From Streptomyces caniscabiei (GTDB taxonomy: Bacteria > Actinomycetota > Actinomycetes > Streptomycetales > Streptomycetaceae), in the NCBI RefSeq assembly GCF_014930365.1, contig NZ_JABXWI010000004.1, forward strand, positions 682,001 to 746,000: DNA of 64,000 nt. The letters are read 5' to 3'. A program made the position numbers and the translations under genes. Positions 33,279 through 41,411 of this stretch are shown here, one piece after another. Under the pieces are notes generated by a model that did no database searches, had not been told where the DNA came from, and was given only the letters and a program-made list of their open reading frames with translations. Each line of letters starts with the position of its first letter. Position 1 is the first letter of the stretch.

Positions 33279-34768
33279 CGTCGGGTCCCCGTTCCGACCA
33301 GGGTGCGCTCGTACGGGTCGAGGATCACGCCCCGCACGGAGGTGCTGACGCCGGTGATGATCCGCTGGTGGACGAGCGGGACGGTGGCGTCGGTGCCGAG
33401 GATCGCAGCCTCGGCGTTCATGGCCGCCTGCTGCCGCTTGGCGGTGTCGGACTCCTTCTCGGCGGCGGCGACGGCCCGGTCGACCTTCTTGTCGCAGAGC
33501 AGAGCGAGGTTGTAGCTGCCGTCGCAGGTGAAGTCACTGGCCAGGATGGTGACGGGGTCGCCGGTGTCGAGCAGGGAGTTGCGGGCGCCGACGAACGCGT
33601 CGAACTTGCCGGCGAGGGCGTCGCTCTCCAGCCGCGAGTACTCGCGGACCTCCAGCTTCACCTCGAACCCGGCCTCCCTGAGCTGCTGTTGCAGCACCTG
33701 GGCGACCTCGGGCAGCTCGGGCCGGTTGTCGTAGGTGGCGATGGTCACGGAGGTGCCGTCGGGGTCGGCGGCCTTCGCGCGGCCGGCCGGTGCGACGCGC
33801 TTGTCGGCGGCCCAGGTCACGGCGGGGCCGAAGATGCCGACTCCGGCGTCCGCGTGGCCCTCGTACACGTCCTTGGCGAGGACGGAGCCGTCGACGGCCT
33901 CGCGGGCGGCGGCCCGCAGCTTCGGGTCCTTGAAGGCGCCGGTCTTCGTGTTGAGCAGGAGGCTGGTGGTGCGGGTGGTGGCCGTCTCGCGGCGGGTGGC
34001 CTTGTCGAGGGTGGAGGCCTGCGACACGGGGACGGCCTCGGCGATGTCGACCTGGTCGGTGCGCAGGGCGTTGGTGCGCGCGGAGCCGTCGGCTATGAAC
34101 TTGGCGTCGATGCCGCTCGCCTGGGCGCGCCCGCCCCAGTACTCCTCGAAGCGGTTCAGGGTGGCCGCGGTGGTGCCGGTGACCTCGGTGAGCTCGAACG
34201 GGCCGGTGGCCGTGCCGACCGGGTTCACGCGCTCGGCGCCGTAGGCCTTGGCGGACAGGATCGCGAGGCCGGGGCTGGTGAGCCTGAGCGGCAGGGCGGG
34301 GTCCGGGTCCTCGGTGGTGACGCGTACCCGGCGGTCGCCCTCGGCCTTCGCTGTGAGGCTGATGCCGGAGAGCGCGGCGGTGACCGGTTCGGCCTCGGTG
34401 GCGCGGGTGAGGGCGGCGGCGACGGTGGCCGGGGTGACCTCGGTGCCGTCCTGGAAGGTGGCCTCGCGCAGGGAGAAGAGCCAGTTCCGGTCGTTCTCGC
34501 GGGTCCAGGACTCGGCGAGCGCGGGGGCCGGGACGCCGTTGGCGTCCAGCTTGGTGAGGCCTTCGGTGACGCCGAGCCGGCTGAGGAGAGTGGCGTCGGC
34601 GCCGTACGGCGAGAAGTTCTCGGCGGGCGGGAAGGCGAGGGCCACGCGCAGTCGGGAGCCGTCGCCGGAGCCGTCGTCGGTGGTCCCTCCGTCCGAGGCG
34701 AAGCAGCCGGTCAGCAGGGGGGCGAGGAGCAGGCCGGCGGCGGCGCGACGGCGGCGGGAGGTGCGCAT
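33275..34768 (-). CDS. Family 5 extracellular solute-binding lipoprotein
   Basis: 497 residues from ATG 34768. Lipoprotein signal with lipobox LLTGC (C22). The body is the SBP_bac_5 fold of dipeptide, nickel and opine-metallophore transporters: LRVALAFPPAENFSPYGADA, VPAPALAESWTREND, FQDGTEVTPATVAAALTRA. It should capture a peptide-like or metal-chelate ligand outside the cell and pass it to the fused permease. First gene of a four-gene minus-strand operon. A Zur-like palindrome and a TAGGCT -10 lie about 80-105 bp upstream, so zinc-responsive repression is likely. Confidence 0.9.
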   Translation of the reverse strand: MRTSRRRRAAAGLLLAPLLTGCFASDGGTTDDGSGDGSRLRVALAFPPAENFSPYGADATLLSRLGVTEGLTKLDANGVPAPALAESWTRENDRNWLFSLREATFQDGTEVTPATVAAALTRATEAEPVTAALSGISLTAKAEGDRRVRVTTEDPDPALPLRLTSPGLAILSAKAYGAERVNPVGTATGPFELTEVTGTTAATLNRFEEYWGGRAQASGIDAKFIADGSARTNALRTDQVDIAEAVPVSQASTLDKATRRETATTRTTSLLLNTKTGAFKDPKLRAAAREAVDGSVLAKDVYEGHADAGVGIFGPAVTWAADKRVAPAGRAKAADPDGTSVTIATYDNRPELPEVAQVLQQQLREAGFEVKLEVREYSRLESDALAGKFDAFVGARNSLLDTGDPVTILASDFTCDGSYNLALLCDKKVDRAVAAAEKESDTAKRQQAAMNAEAAILGTDATVPLVHQRIITGVSTSVRGVILDPYERTLVGTGTRR

Positions 34769-34852
34769 GGTCCTTGGTTCTCTGTGGGGGACGGGGCGGC
34801 GGGGGGGGCGGAGCGGCCGGGGGGCGGAGCGAGGGGGTGGGTCGCGACGCAG

Positions 34853-34876
34853 CCTACATGAGAATGATTTTCATCT
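34853..34876 (-). promoter_or_regulatory. Zur-like operator overlapping the metallophore-type operon promoter
   Basis: TGAGAATGATTTTCA at 34859-34873 is a 7-1-7 inverted repeat with one mismatch, close to the actinobacterial Zur motif TGAAAATGATTTTCA. The imperfect symmetry extends to about 34856-34876. On the minus strand TAGGCT (34853-34858) follows immediately and fits a -10 element, so a bound repressor would block the promoter. It also covers the last codons of the upstream GNAT gene. Fur or an iron regulator remains possible. Confidence 0.6.
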
Positions 34877-35431
34877 AATCGGCGAGGAGATCACGGCCGC
34901 GGGCACCGGAACCTCGAAGTGCACCACCCGTTCCCCGGTCGTCTCGCGCTCGTCGCACACGGCCACGCCCTGCGACCGCCAGAAGCCCTCGGCGCCGGGC
35001 ACCCCGGGATCGGTGTGCAGGTACACGGAGCGGTAACCGCCGTCGGCCGCCGCGATGTCCAGCAGCGCGGCGACCAGCCGCCGGGCCAGCCCGCGCCGCC
35101 GGTGCTCGGCACGGACGTACACACGCCGCAGCTGGGCGGTCTCCCCGGACGGGTAACGCTCGGCCAGCCAGCGGGGGTTGGGCGGATGGGCGGGCCCCCG
35201 GGAGTCCAGCGCGCCGGTCGCGACGACCGCGCCGTCCCGCTCGTCGACCGCCACCAGGAGCACATGACGGTCCGGCGTGACGTACGCGCCCCGCAGATCG
35301 ATGATGTCGCCGTGCCAGCGCGGCACGTACCCCGTGCCGAAGTCCCGGTAGACGGTGTCGAGCATCACCGTCCGCGCTCCGTCGAGGTCTTCGGGGCCTG
35401 CCACCCTGATGTCGTAGTGCTGCACCTGCAC
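34871..35431 (-). CDS. GNAT family N-acetyltransferase
   Basis: About 186 residues if started at GTG 35431; GTG 35425 and ATG 35455 are alternatives, and none has a clear Shine-Dalgarno. A TATGAT hexamer lies directly before these GTG codons (minus strand), so a leaderless message is possible. The fold is shown by LRRVYVRAEHRRRGLARRLV, the acetyl-CoA binding loop, and YRSVYLHTDPGVPGAEGFW. Substrate unknown. Its last codons overlap the Zur-like palindrome of the downstream operon. Confidence 0.82.
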   Translation of the reverse strand: MQVQHYDIRVAGPEDLDGARTVMLDTVYRDFGTGYVPRWHGDIIDLRGAYVTPDRHVLLVAVDERDGAVVATGALDSRGPAHPPNPRWLAERYPSGETAQLRRVYVRAEHRRRGLARRLVAALLDIAAADGGYRSVYLHTDPGVPGAEGFWRSQGVAVCDERETTGERVVHFEVPVPAAVISSPIR

Positions 35432-35621
35432 ATCATATGCAATAAGTCTGATCATTCCGATCAGGGGTTCGGACAGTCGCTCCGCACCGCGGCGATGCCT
35501 TCGGACACCCCTGCGACGGGGTGGTGCCCCACGGCGCGCGAGCGGCCGGGATGCGACGGCGTGCCTCCGGCCGCCGTACGGGACACGCGTGTTGAGGCGG
35601 CTACCGGGTACTCCGGAGGTC

Positions 35622-36644
35622 ATGCGGATGAGCGTGGTGGATGTGGGATCGAACACCGTACGGCTCGTGGTGGCGGACGCCGAGGGGGGTGTACCGCTGC
35701 CGGTGCACACCGCGAAGTGGCGCCTGCGGCTGTCCGAGCAGGTGCCGCCCGGCGGTGATGTGCCCGACGAGGCCGTACAGCGGTTGTGTCAGGCGGTCAC
35801 GGCGGCGGCGCGCACGGCGGAGAGATGGGGGGCGTCGACACCACTGGCGTTCGCGACCGCCGTGGTGCGGTCCGCGCCCAACTGCCGTGAGGTGCTGCGC
35901 ACGGTGCGCGCGGAGACCGGTGTGCCGATCTGCACCCTGCCCGGCGAGGTGGAGGCCGAACTCACCTTCCTCGGCGCGCGCCGGTGGATGGGCTGGCGGT
36001 CGGGGCCGCTGGCCCTGCTGGACATCGGGGGCGGCTCGCTGGAGGTGGCCTTCGGGCGGGGACGGCTGCCGGACTTCGTGGCCTCGCTGCCGCTGGGCGC
36101 CAACCGCCTGACGCACGAGTTCTTCCACGGGCAGGACCCGCCGTCGACGGAGAGCATCAAGGCGCTGCGCCGCAAGGTCCGTCATCAGCTCCGGGACGTC
36201 TCGGCCCGCATCCGCTGGGAGGGACCGCGCACGGCCGTGGCCACCTCGCGCACCTTCCAGCAGCTCTCCCGGCTGTGCGGATCCGCGCCGGGCCGTCATG
36301 GGCCGTTCGTGGAACGGGAGTTGCGGTGCGCGGACCTCGGCGAGGCCATCGCCCGGCTCGCCGCCCTGCCCGCCGCCCAGCGGTCCGCCCTGCCGGGCAT
36401 CTCCGCGCCCCGGGCGACGCAGAGTCTCGCCGGGGCGCTGGTCGGGCACACCACGATGAAGCTCGCCGGTCTGAAGAGCGTGACGATCTGCCCCTGGGCG
36501 ATCCGCGAGGGCGTCCTGCTGCGGCACATCGAGGACGGCCCGGCGTGGTGGTCGGAGGTGACGCGGGACGTCGAAGCCACGGGGTCGGCGGGTTCGGGCA
36601 CGCCGGGCGCGGTACCCCTACGGATCGCGGCCCCGGCCCGCTGA
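35622..36644 (+). CDS. Ppx/GppA family phosphatase
   Basis: 340 residues from ATG 35622, three bases after CCGGAGG. The ASKHA-type ATP-site motifs are visible: SVVDVGSNTVRLVV at the N terminus, and LALLDIGGGSLEVAFG with the catalytic region around EVEAELTFLGARR. It is the short form common in actinobacteria (about 310-340 residues). Family members hydrolyse polyphosphate or pppGpp; which applies here cannot be told. A small acidic protein gene follows after 43 nt and may be co-transcribed. Confidence 0.88.
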   Translation: MRMSVVDVGSNTVRLVVADAEGGVPLPVHTAKWRLRLSEQVPPGGDVPDEAVQRLCQAVTAAARTAERWGASTPLAFATAVVRSAPNCREVLRTVRAETGVPICTLPGEVEAELTFLGARRWMGWRSGPLALLDIGGGSLEVAFGRGRLPDFVASLPLGANRLTHEFFHGQDPPSTESIKALRRKVRHQLRDVSARIRWEGPRTAVATSRTFQQLSRLCGSAPGRHGPFVERELRCADLGEAIARLAALPAAQRSALPGISAPRATQSLAGALVGHTTMKLAGLKSVTICPWAIREGVLLRHIEDGPAWWSEVTRDVEATGSAGSGTPGAVPLRIAAPAR

Positions 36645-36687
36645 CCCCGCCCGACCTCACCTGCCCCCTACGGAAAGGAGCACCCCC

Positions 36688-36918
36688 ATGACGCACCACG
36701 ACAAGCGGAGCCCCGACACCGAGCACGGCCGGCACGGCGACCGTGGGAAGGACAAGCCCGACACCGCCCTCGACGAGGTCCTGCGCGAGGTGGAACGGGC
36801 CGAGACCGACGTCACCGACTCCGACGGGCGCCGCCGTCACCACGGCGAGGCGGGCGACGCGATCACCCCCGACGAGCGGGCCCAGGAGGAGTCCCACGAG
36901 GAGTCCCACCACGACTAG
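36688..36918 (+). CDS. Small acidic/histidine-rich hydrophilic protein
   Basis: 76 residues from ATG 36688 behind GGAAAGGAG. Extremely hydrophilic, rich in Asp, Glu, Arg and His (starts MTHHDKRSPDTEHGRHGDRG, ends ERAQEESHEESHHD), with one short helical stretch LDEVLREVERAE. No signal peptide or membrane segment. Probably intrinsically disordered; the terminal His/Glu clusters could bind metal. I do not recognise a named family. Excellent ribosome site and codon use support a real gene. Confidence 0.65.
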   Translation: MTHHDKRSPDTEHGRHGDRGKDKPDTALDEVLREVERAETDVTDSDGRRRHHGEAGDAITPDERAQEESHEESHHD

Positions 36919-37105
36919 GACACCCGGAGGCCGGATGGAGGCGGGCCGGATGCCCGACTCCTTCCGGGAAAGTCAATACGCAGGGCGGCAATTCACCTTT
37001 TCGAGTGTTGTAGATCTTGCGCCGGGCGCGAAAGGGATGGCCTGCTCCGCGCCGGGGTAGCTAACCGGATCCAATGCGCCCTACCCCTGACAAGGTGGAG
37101 CCGCC

Positions 37106-37621
37106 ATGAGTCCGGATGCCCACGACCGCGCCGCCCCTCGACCCGAGGACACGGCCCCCGAATCCGGATCCGGGCCCGTGTCCGGGTCGGTGGCGGCCGA
37201 CGAGTACGCCCGCACCCGCCGGGTCGGCCCCTTCGTCGTCGTCGAGGCCTCGGGCGAGATCGACATGGCGTCGGCCGGATCCCTCGCCGCGCATCTGACG
37301 GCCGCCGTGACCGGGGCATCCCCGCCGGACGTGCTCGTCGACCTGCGCCGCGTCGCCTTCTTCGACTGCTCGGGGCTGCGCGTGCTGTGCAGAGCGGAGG
37401 CCACCGCCCGGTCGCTCGGCGGGCGGCTCCGCCTCGTCTCCGACCAGCCCCGGATGCACCGGCTGCTGCGCGCCGCCGGCCTGTTGGGCCGTTTCCCGCC
37501 GTTACCGGACTTCCCGCCCGCGCCCCCACCACCGTCACCACCATCGCCTCCGTCACCACCGCCGCCCGCGTCTCCCCCGCCGCCCTCGCCTCCGCCTCCG
37601 CGACGGCCAAGTCTCAAGTAG
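37106..37621 (+). CDS. STAS-domain anti-anti-sigma factor with proline-rich tail
   Basis: 171 residues from ATG 37106. STAS domain at about 25-130: FVVVEASGEIDMASAGSLAA and VLVDLRRVAFFDCSGLRVLC. The Ser in DCSG (near 91) is the usual phosphorylation site. Such proteins release an anti-sigma factor when unphosphorylated, and PP2C/SpoIIE proteins like the three in this window reactivate them. The C-terminal 35 residues are almost pure Pro/Ser. Codon 133 (37502-37504) is TTA, so full-length synthesis needs bldA tRNA. The sigma factor partner is not in the window. Confidence 0.9.
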   Translation: MSPDAHDRAAPRPEDTAPESGSGPVSGSVAADEYARTRRVGPFVVVEASGEIDMASAGSLAAHLTAAVTGASPPDVLVDLRRVAFFDCSGLRVLCRAEATARSLGGRLRLVSDQPRMHRLLRAAGLLGRFPPLPDFPPAPPPPSPPSPPSPPPPASPPPPSPPPPRRPSLK

Positions 37622-37719
37622 CAGTTCAATGAAACGATCGAAGGACCTGCGGCAGGCACAGACCGCTCCGGCGGACACCGGCGCGGAATCCGAGCGACAC
37701 AGAAGTGGAGACGCGCGAA

Positions 37720-37911
37720 GTGAAGTTCCTTCTCGAAGTCGACCTGGACAGCACGGGCTGGGACGAGGGCACCGCCGTCCAGGAGCTGGAGCGCATACTG
37801 CGCTACTGGGGCGGCAATCTCCGGCACTGCGAGATCGGCCCCGGGGACGGACAGCCCCTGTACGACTCCGGCCACCAGGAGGTCGGCCGCTGGACCGTCA
37901 CCTCCGAGTGA
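37720..37911 (+). CDS. Small conserved-looking protein of unknown function
   Basis: GTG 37720 follows GGAG by nine bases and encodes 63 residues starting MKFLLEVDLDSTGWDEGTAV. An upstream in-frame GTG at 37705 lacks a ribosome site. The pattern (beta strand, then helix VQELERILRYWGG, then strands CEIGPGDGQPLYDS and GRWTVTSE) suggests a compact alpha/beta fold. No catalytic motif. It follows the STAS gene by 98 nt and precedes a hairpin terminator. I cannot name it. Confidence 0.6.
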   Translation: MKFLLEVDLDSTGWDEGTAVQELERILRYWGGNLRHCEIGPGDGQPLYDSGHQEVGRWTVTSE

Positions 37912-37917
37912 CCCACC

Positions 37918-37942
37918 GGGCCCCGGCATGATGCCGGGGGCC
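37918..37942 (+). terminator. Hairpin terminator
   Basis: CCCCGGC (37921-37927) and GCCGGGG (37933-37939) pair around ATGAT, and flanking GG/CC extend the stem. It sits 10 nt after the small gene and before the convergent inhibitor gene. Confidence 0.55.
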
Positions 37943-38104
37943 GGCCCGCGGCCCCACTCCGCTTCGGCCGGCCCCCGGACGGGATCGCGTGACGCACCGC
38001 GACAGGGCTCGCGCTCCCCAGCCACGGGCCCTCGCTCATCACTCACGGGGTCACGCAACCCCGGTCTACCGGCCGCCGTCGGGCGGCCGTGTCGTGCGGG
38101 TGGT

Positions 38105-38554
38105 TCAGAAGGAGTACAGAACGCTCGCGGCGGAGTCCTTCAGGCACTCGTTGGCGAACGTCCGCTCGTACGCGACGCGCTTGCCCTGCCAGACACCGTG
38201 GACGGTGACGACGACCGGGTCGTACTGCTTGGTGCACATCGCTCCGGCGCTGCCGCTCAGGACCTCGAAGTCGCCGCCGCTGTAGCGGAGTTCGGCGCAG
38301 GCGTCGGCGGGCGCCGGGTGGGTGCCGCCGGGCTTCGGCGCGCAGCTCAGGGTGACGGCGCGCTCGGGGGTGACGGTCGCCGAGTTCTCGCCGTGACCCA
38401 CGGTCAGCACCAGGGCCGACGGGGCGTAGAGCCCCTGTACGGCGGGCTGGGGGGCCGTGGGTTCGGGCGCCGCGAGCGCGGGCCCCGCGAGGGGACCGCA
38501 GACGGCGGCGGCCGTCAGGGTGAGAGTCGCTGCCAGGCGCGCGGTCTTCGGCAT
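38105..38554 (-). CDS. Streptomyces subtilisin inhibitor-like protein
   Basis: 149 residues from ATG 38554, chosen over ATG 38563 because GGAAGG is nine bases upstream. Signal peptide (1-29, ending ALA), then the SSI domain: [46 protein letters not shown]. All four Cys (71, 86, 107, 137) are present for two disulfides. The reactive loop reads MCTKQYDP, placing Lys109 at P1, so trypsin-like as well as subtilisin-like proteases should be inhibited; classical SSI has Met there. It is secreted as a homodimer in the family and may restrain the organism's own extracellular proteases. Confidence 0.93.
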   Translation of the reverse strand: MPKTARLAATLTLTAAAVCGPLAGPALAAPEPTAPQPAVQGLYAPSALVLTVGHGENSATVTPERAVTLSCAPKPGGTHPAPADACAELRYSGGDFEVLSGSAGAMCTKQYDPVVVTVHGVWQGKRVAYERTFANECLKDSAASVLYSF

Positions 38555-39083
38555 GGTGTGCATCCTTCCGCTCTGCAGGAGTGCCCGGACGGCCCCGCCA
38601 CATCGGTCGCGTGGACGAAGCCGGCCCGGACGGTGCCGGTTCGGCGTGCGCGAGTCTGCCGGGTCCCCGGCCGGAACACACATCCAACCCACAGGTTTCG
38701 GTAACTTTGAGTATTGAATCAGTGGCTCGAAGTCACGGAATTCGAACAGGCAAACCCCGATTCTGAGCGGTTCCCGATCGCCTCATGATCACGAATGGCC
38801 GGATCTCCATGGCTCGGCAATCGGCCTGAAACATTCCGCTTCGGCCCGGACACCCGTGCCATGACGGTGCGGAACCCCGAGCGGGACCGCCCCGCTACAC
38901 CGCGTGTTTTGGACGGGCGCTTCCTCGGCACTGCATGAATGCTGGCCGGGTCCTAACCGGCCCCCCGCGAGTGTGGGATCACCAACTCCACCTGGGAGAA
39001 CGGGAGCAGCGAGCCGGTGACGGCGGACCCACGCCTCCCGCGTTCCCGGGCGGATCACGCTCAGGAACGTTAGGGGCAGACTC
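38555..39083. other. Divergent intergenic region
   Basis: About 530 bases between the subtilisin inhibitor (minus) and the carbonic anhydrase (plus). The stretch 38690-38790 is clearly AT-richer and probably holds the inhibitor promoter. No palindrome or RNA structure stands out, and the short open frames here have poor codon use and no ribosome sites. Confidence 0.4.
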
Positions 39084-39854
39084 ATGGGTAACGCTGTGCG
39101 GCCACAGCGCAGGGCCATTCTCACGGGAGGACTCGCGGCGGCCTCCGCGGCCGTGCTCACCGCCTGTTCGTCCAAGACCGGTGACGCCGGCACGGCGAAG
39201 GCGGCGAACGTCGGGGCGGCGTCGTCCTCCCCGAAGGCCGCGCCCCGGCCCGACTCCGCGCGGACGGCGTACGCCAGGCTGCTGGAGGGCAACAAGCGCT
39301 GGGTGAGCGGCACGTTGCAGCACCCCGACCAGGACCCCGCCCGGCGCGCCGCCGTCGCGCCCGAGCAGAAGCCCTACGGCGTGATCGTCTCCTGCATCGA
39401 CTCCCGTGTGCCGCCGGAGCTCGTCTTCGACACCGGCATAGGCGACCTGTTCGTGATACGCACCGGTGGTCAGGTCGTGCAGCCGGTGGTCGTCGGCTCC
39501 GTCGAGTACGGGCCCCTCACCGCCGGGTCCCCGCTCGTCGTCGTGCTGGGACATCAGAACTGCGGGGCCATCAAGGCGGCGTACAAGGCGATCAAGGACG
39601 ACGAGGACCTGCCGGGCAACCTGCAGTCGATCGTCGAGGCCCTGCGCCCCGCCTACCAGGACATCGCCAAGACCAAGCACGCCGACCCCGTCGACGCGAT
39701 GATCCGCGCCCACGCCAACCGGACCGCCGCCGATCTGCGGACCAACGCCTCCCTCGCCCCCCTGGTGAAGAAGGGCGACCTGAGCGTGGTCAGCGCCTAC
39801 TACTCGCTCGACACGGGCCGCGTGGAGACCCTCACGGGCGCCCCCTCCGCCTGA
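39084..39854 (+). CDS. Exported beta-carbonic anhydrase lipoprotein
   Basis: 256 residues from ATG 39084. The N terminus RPQRRAILTGGLAAASAAVL has a twin-Arg start and a lipobox LTAC (C28), so the enzyme should be exported and lipid-anchored. Zinc ligands C104, H157 and C160 and the D106/R108 dyad (SCIDSR, GHQNCGA) are intact, as needed for CO2 hydration. Most bacterial beta enzymes are cytoplasmic; the exported form is a recognised actinobacterial variant. It probably helps bicarbonate supply or surface pH. No transporter is adjacent. Confidence 0.9.
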   Translation: MGNAVRPQRRAILTGGLAAASAAVLTACSSKTGDAGTAKAANVGAASSSPKAAPRPDSARTAYARLLEGNKRWVSGTLQHPDQDPARRAAVAPEQKPYGVIVSCIDSRVPPELVFDTGIGDLFVIRTGGQVVQPVVVGSVEYGPLTAGSPLVVVLGHQNCGAIKAAYKAIKDDEDLPGNLQSIVEALRPAYQDIAKTKHADPVDAMIRAHANRTAADLRTNASLAPLVKKGDLSVVSAYYSLDTGRVETLTGAPSA

Positions 39855-40004
39855 CACCGCAGCCGCGTCGCCACGTGGCCCAGGACGCTCGTGCCGTCCT
39901 GGGCCACGGCGAGGGTCCGCCCGTGCGGTGGACGGCGGGCGCACGGGTCGTCAGGATCGTCGGCGACGCGGGGCGTTCTCGACGGTGAGGGGCAGGACCG
40001 ACGG

Positions 40005-41174
40005 ATGACGAAGCACTGGGCGGACTTCCAGTACGAGATCTACCTGGGCGGGATGGGCGGGGCCGTGCCCCGGCTGCCCACCGACCTGACCCGGCTGGAG
40101 GAGCTGGCCGAGCACCGGCTCGGCGCCGGTCCGGTCGGCTATGTGGCGGGCAGCGCGGGGAACGGCAGTACGGCCCGCGCCAACCGGGAGGCGCTGGACC
40201 GGCACCGGATCGTGCCCCGGATGCTGCGGGACGTGAGCGAACGCGACCTGTCCGTCGAGGTGTTGGGCCGGTCGCTGGCGGCGCCGGTGGCGCTCGCCCC
40301 GGTGGGCGTGCTGTCGATCGTGCACCCGGAGGCGGAGCCGGCGGCTGCCCGCGCCGCCGCCGCGCAGGGCGTGCCGTACATCCTGTCCTCGGCGTCCAGC
40401 ACGCCCATGGAGCAGGTCGCGGAAGCCATGGGGGACGCGGAGCGCTGGTTCCAGTTGTACTGGGCGAAGGACCGCGACGTCACCCGCAGCTTCCTGGAAC
40501 GCGCGAGGGCCGCCGGGTACTCGGTGCTCGTCGTCACCCTCGACACGCCGTTGCTCGGTTGGCGGCCCCGTGATCTGGAGCGGGCGTACCTGCCGTTCCT
40601 GCACGGTGTCGGCACCGCCAACTACTTCTCCGACCCGGCGTTCCGGGCGGGGCTCGCGCGGCCGGTCCACGAGGACCCGAACGCGGCCGTGCTGCACTTC
40701 GCGGGGATGTTCGGCGACCCCGGGAAGACCTGGCCCGACCTGGCGTTCCTGCGTGAACACTGGGACGGGCCGATCGTGTTGAAGGGTGTGCTGCACCCGG
40801 ACGACGCGCGGCTCGCAGCGGACGCGGGGATGGACGGGGTGGTCGTGTCCAACCACGGCGGGCGGCAGGTGGCGGGGGGCGTCGGTGCGGCGGACGCGCT
40901 GCCGGGGGTGGTGCGGGCGGTGGGTGAGCGGCTGACCGTGCTGTTCGACAGCGGGGTGCGGACGGGTGACGACGTCTTCAAGGCGTTGGCGCTCGGGGCG
41001 GATGCCGTGCTGCTGGGGCGGCCGTACGTGTACGGGTTGGCGCTGGACGGGCAGGCGGGGGTGGAGCATGTCATCCGCTGTCTGCTCGCCGAGTTGGACC
41101 TCACGCTGGCGTTGGCCGGGCATCGGGGGGCGGGGTCGGTGGAGGGCGGCAGTCTGGTCGGTGGGGGTTCCTGA
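40005..41174 (+). CDS. FMN-dependent alpha-hydroxy acid oxidase
   Basis: 389 residues from ATG 40005. Motifs in order: FMN-binding ALAPVGVLSIVHPEAE, YILSSASSTPMEQ, QLYWAKDRDVTRSFL, the active-site Lys in GPIVLKGVLHPDDAR, SNHGGRQVAGGVGAADALP with the catalytic His, and FDSGVRTGDDVFKALALGA with GRPYVYGLA. This is the lactate 2-monooxygenase/glycolate oxidase/mandelate dehydrogenase family. The N-terminal FQYEIYLGGM resembles lactate 2-monooxygenases. Substrate is not certain. The gene is complete. Confidence 0.9.
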   Translation: MTKHWADFQYEIYLGGMGGAVPRLPTDLTRLEELAEHRLGAGPVGYVAGSAGNGSTARANREALDRHRIVPRMLRDVSERDLSVEVLGRSLAAPVALAPVGVLSIVHPEAEPAAARAAAAQGVPYILSSASSTPMEQVAEAMGDAERWFQLYWAKDRDVTRSFLERARAAGYSVLVVTLDTPLLGWRPRDLERAYLPFLHGVGTANYFSDPAFRAGLARPVHEDPNAAVLHFAGMFGDPGKTWPDLAFLREHWDGPIVLKGVLHPDDARLAADAGMDGVVVSNHGGRQVAGGVGAADALPGVVRAVGERLTVLFDSGVRTGDDVFKALALGADAVLLGRPYVYGLALDGQAGVEHVIRCLLAELDLTLALAGHRGAGSVEGGSLVGGGS

Positions 41175-41266
41175 CGGGGGTCGCGCCCCCGCCGCCCCTA
41201 CCCGTCCCATCCTCGGCAAGGGGCTGCGCCCCTTCGACCCCCAGCGTCCGTCCGGTGGGGGCTGGT

Positions 41267-41364
41267 CGCGCAGTTCCCCGCGCCCCTGAAAAAGCAGGGG
41301 CTGCGCCCCGTGCTTTTTCGGCCCGAAAGGCCGGAGGCCTTTCAGGGGCGCGGGGAACTGCGCG
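41267..41364. repeat. Long inverted repeat between convergent genes
   Basis: 25-bp arms at 41267-41291 and 41340-41364 are exact inverted copies, enclosing a smaller GC hairpin (about 41293-41316). The right arm belongs to the same repeat family as 172-209. It lies between the convergent oxidase and lectin-fusion genes and should act as a bidirectional terminator. Confidence 0.75.
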
Positions 41365-41411
41365 AGAAGCCCCCACCCACCCGCACACGAACAACCGGCC
41401 TCCCCTGACTC

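Noticed and set aside
34790..34850. Poly-G run upstream of the binding-protein gene as a G-quadruplex switch
   Set aside because: Long G tracts are present on the plus strand, but such runs are common in this base composition and no regular loop spacing is seen.
37020..37080. Possible sigma-B-type promoter before the STAS gene (GGGTA-like element)
   Set aside because: A GGGGTAG string occurs, but no convincing partner -35 element was found at the expected distance.
41292..41340. CRISPR-like or mobile-element repeat
   Set aside because: Only one inverted pair with an inner hairpin; no repeat/spacer array, transposase or target duplication.
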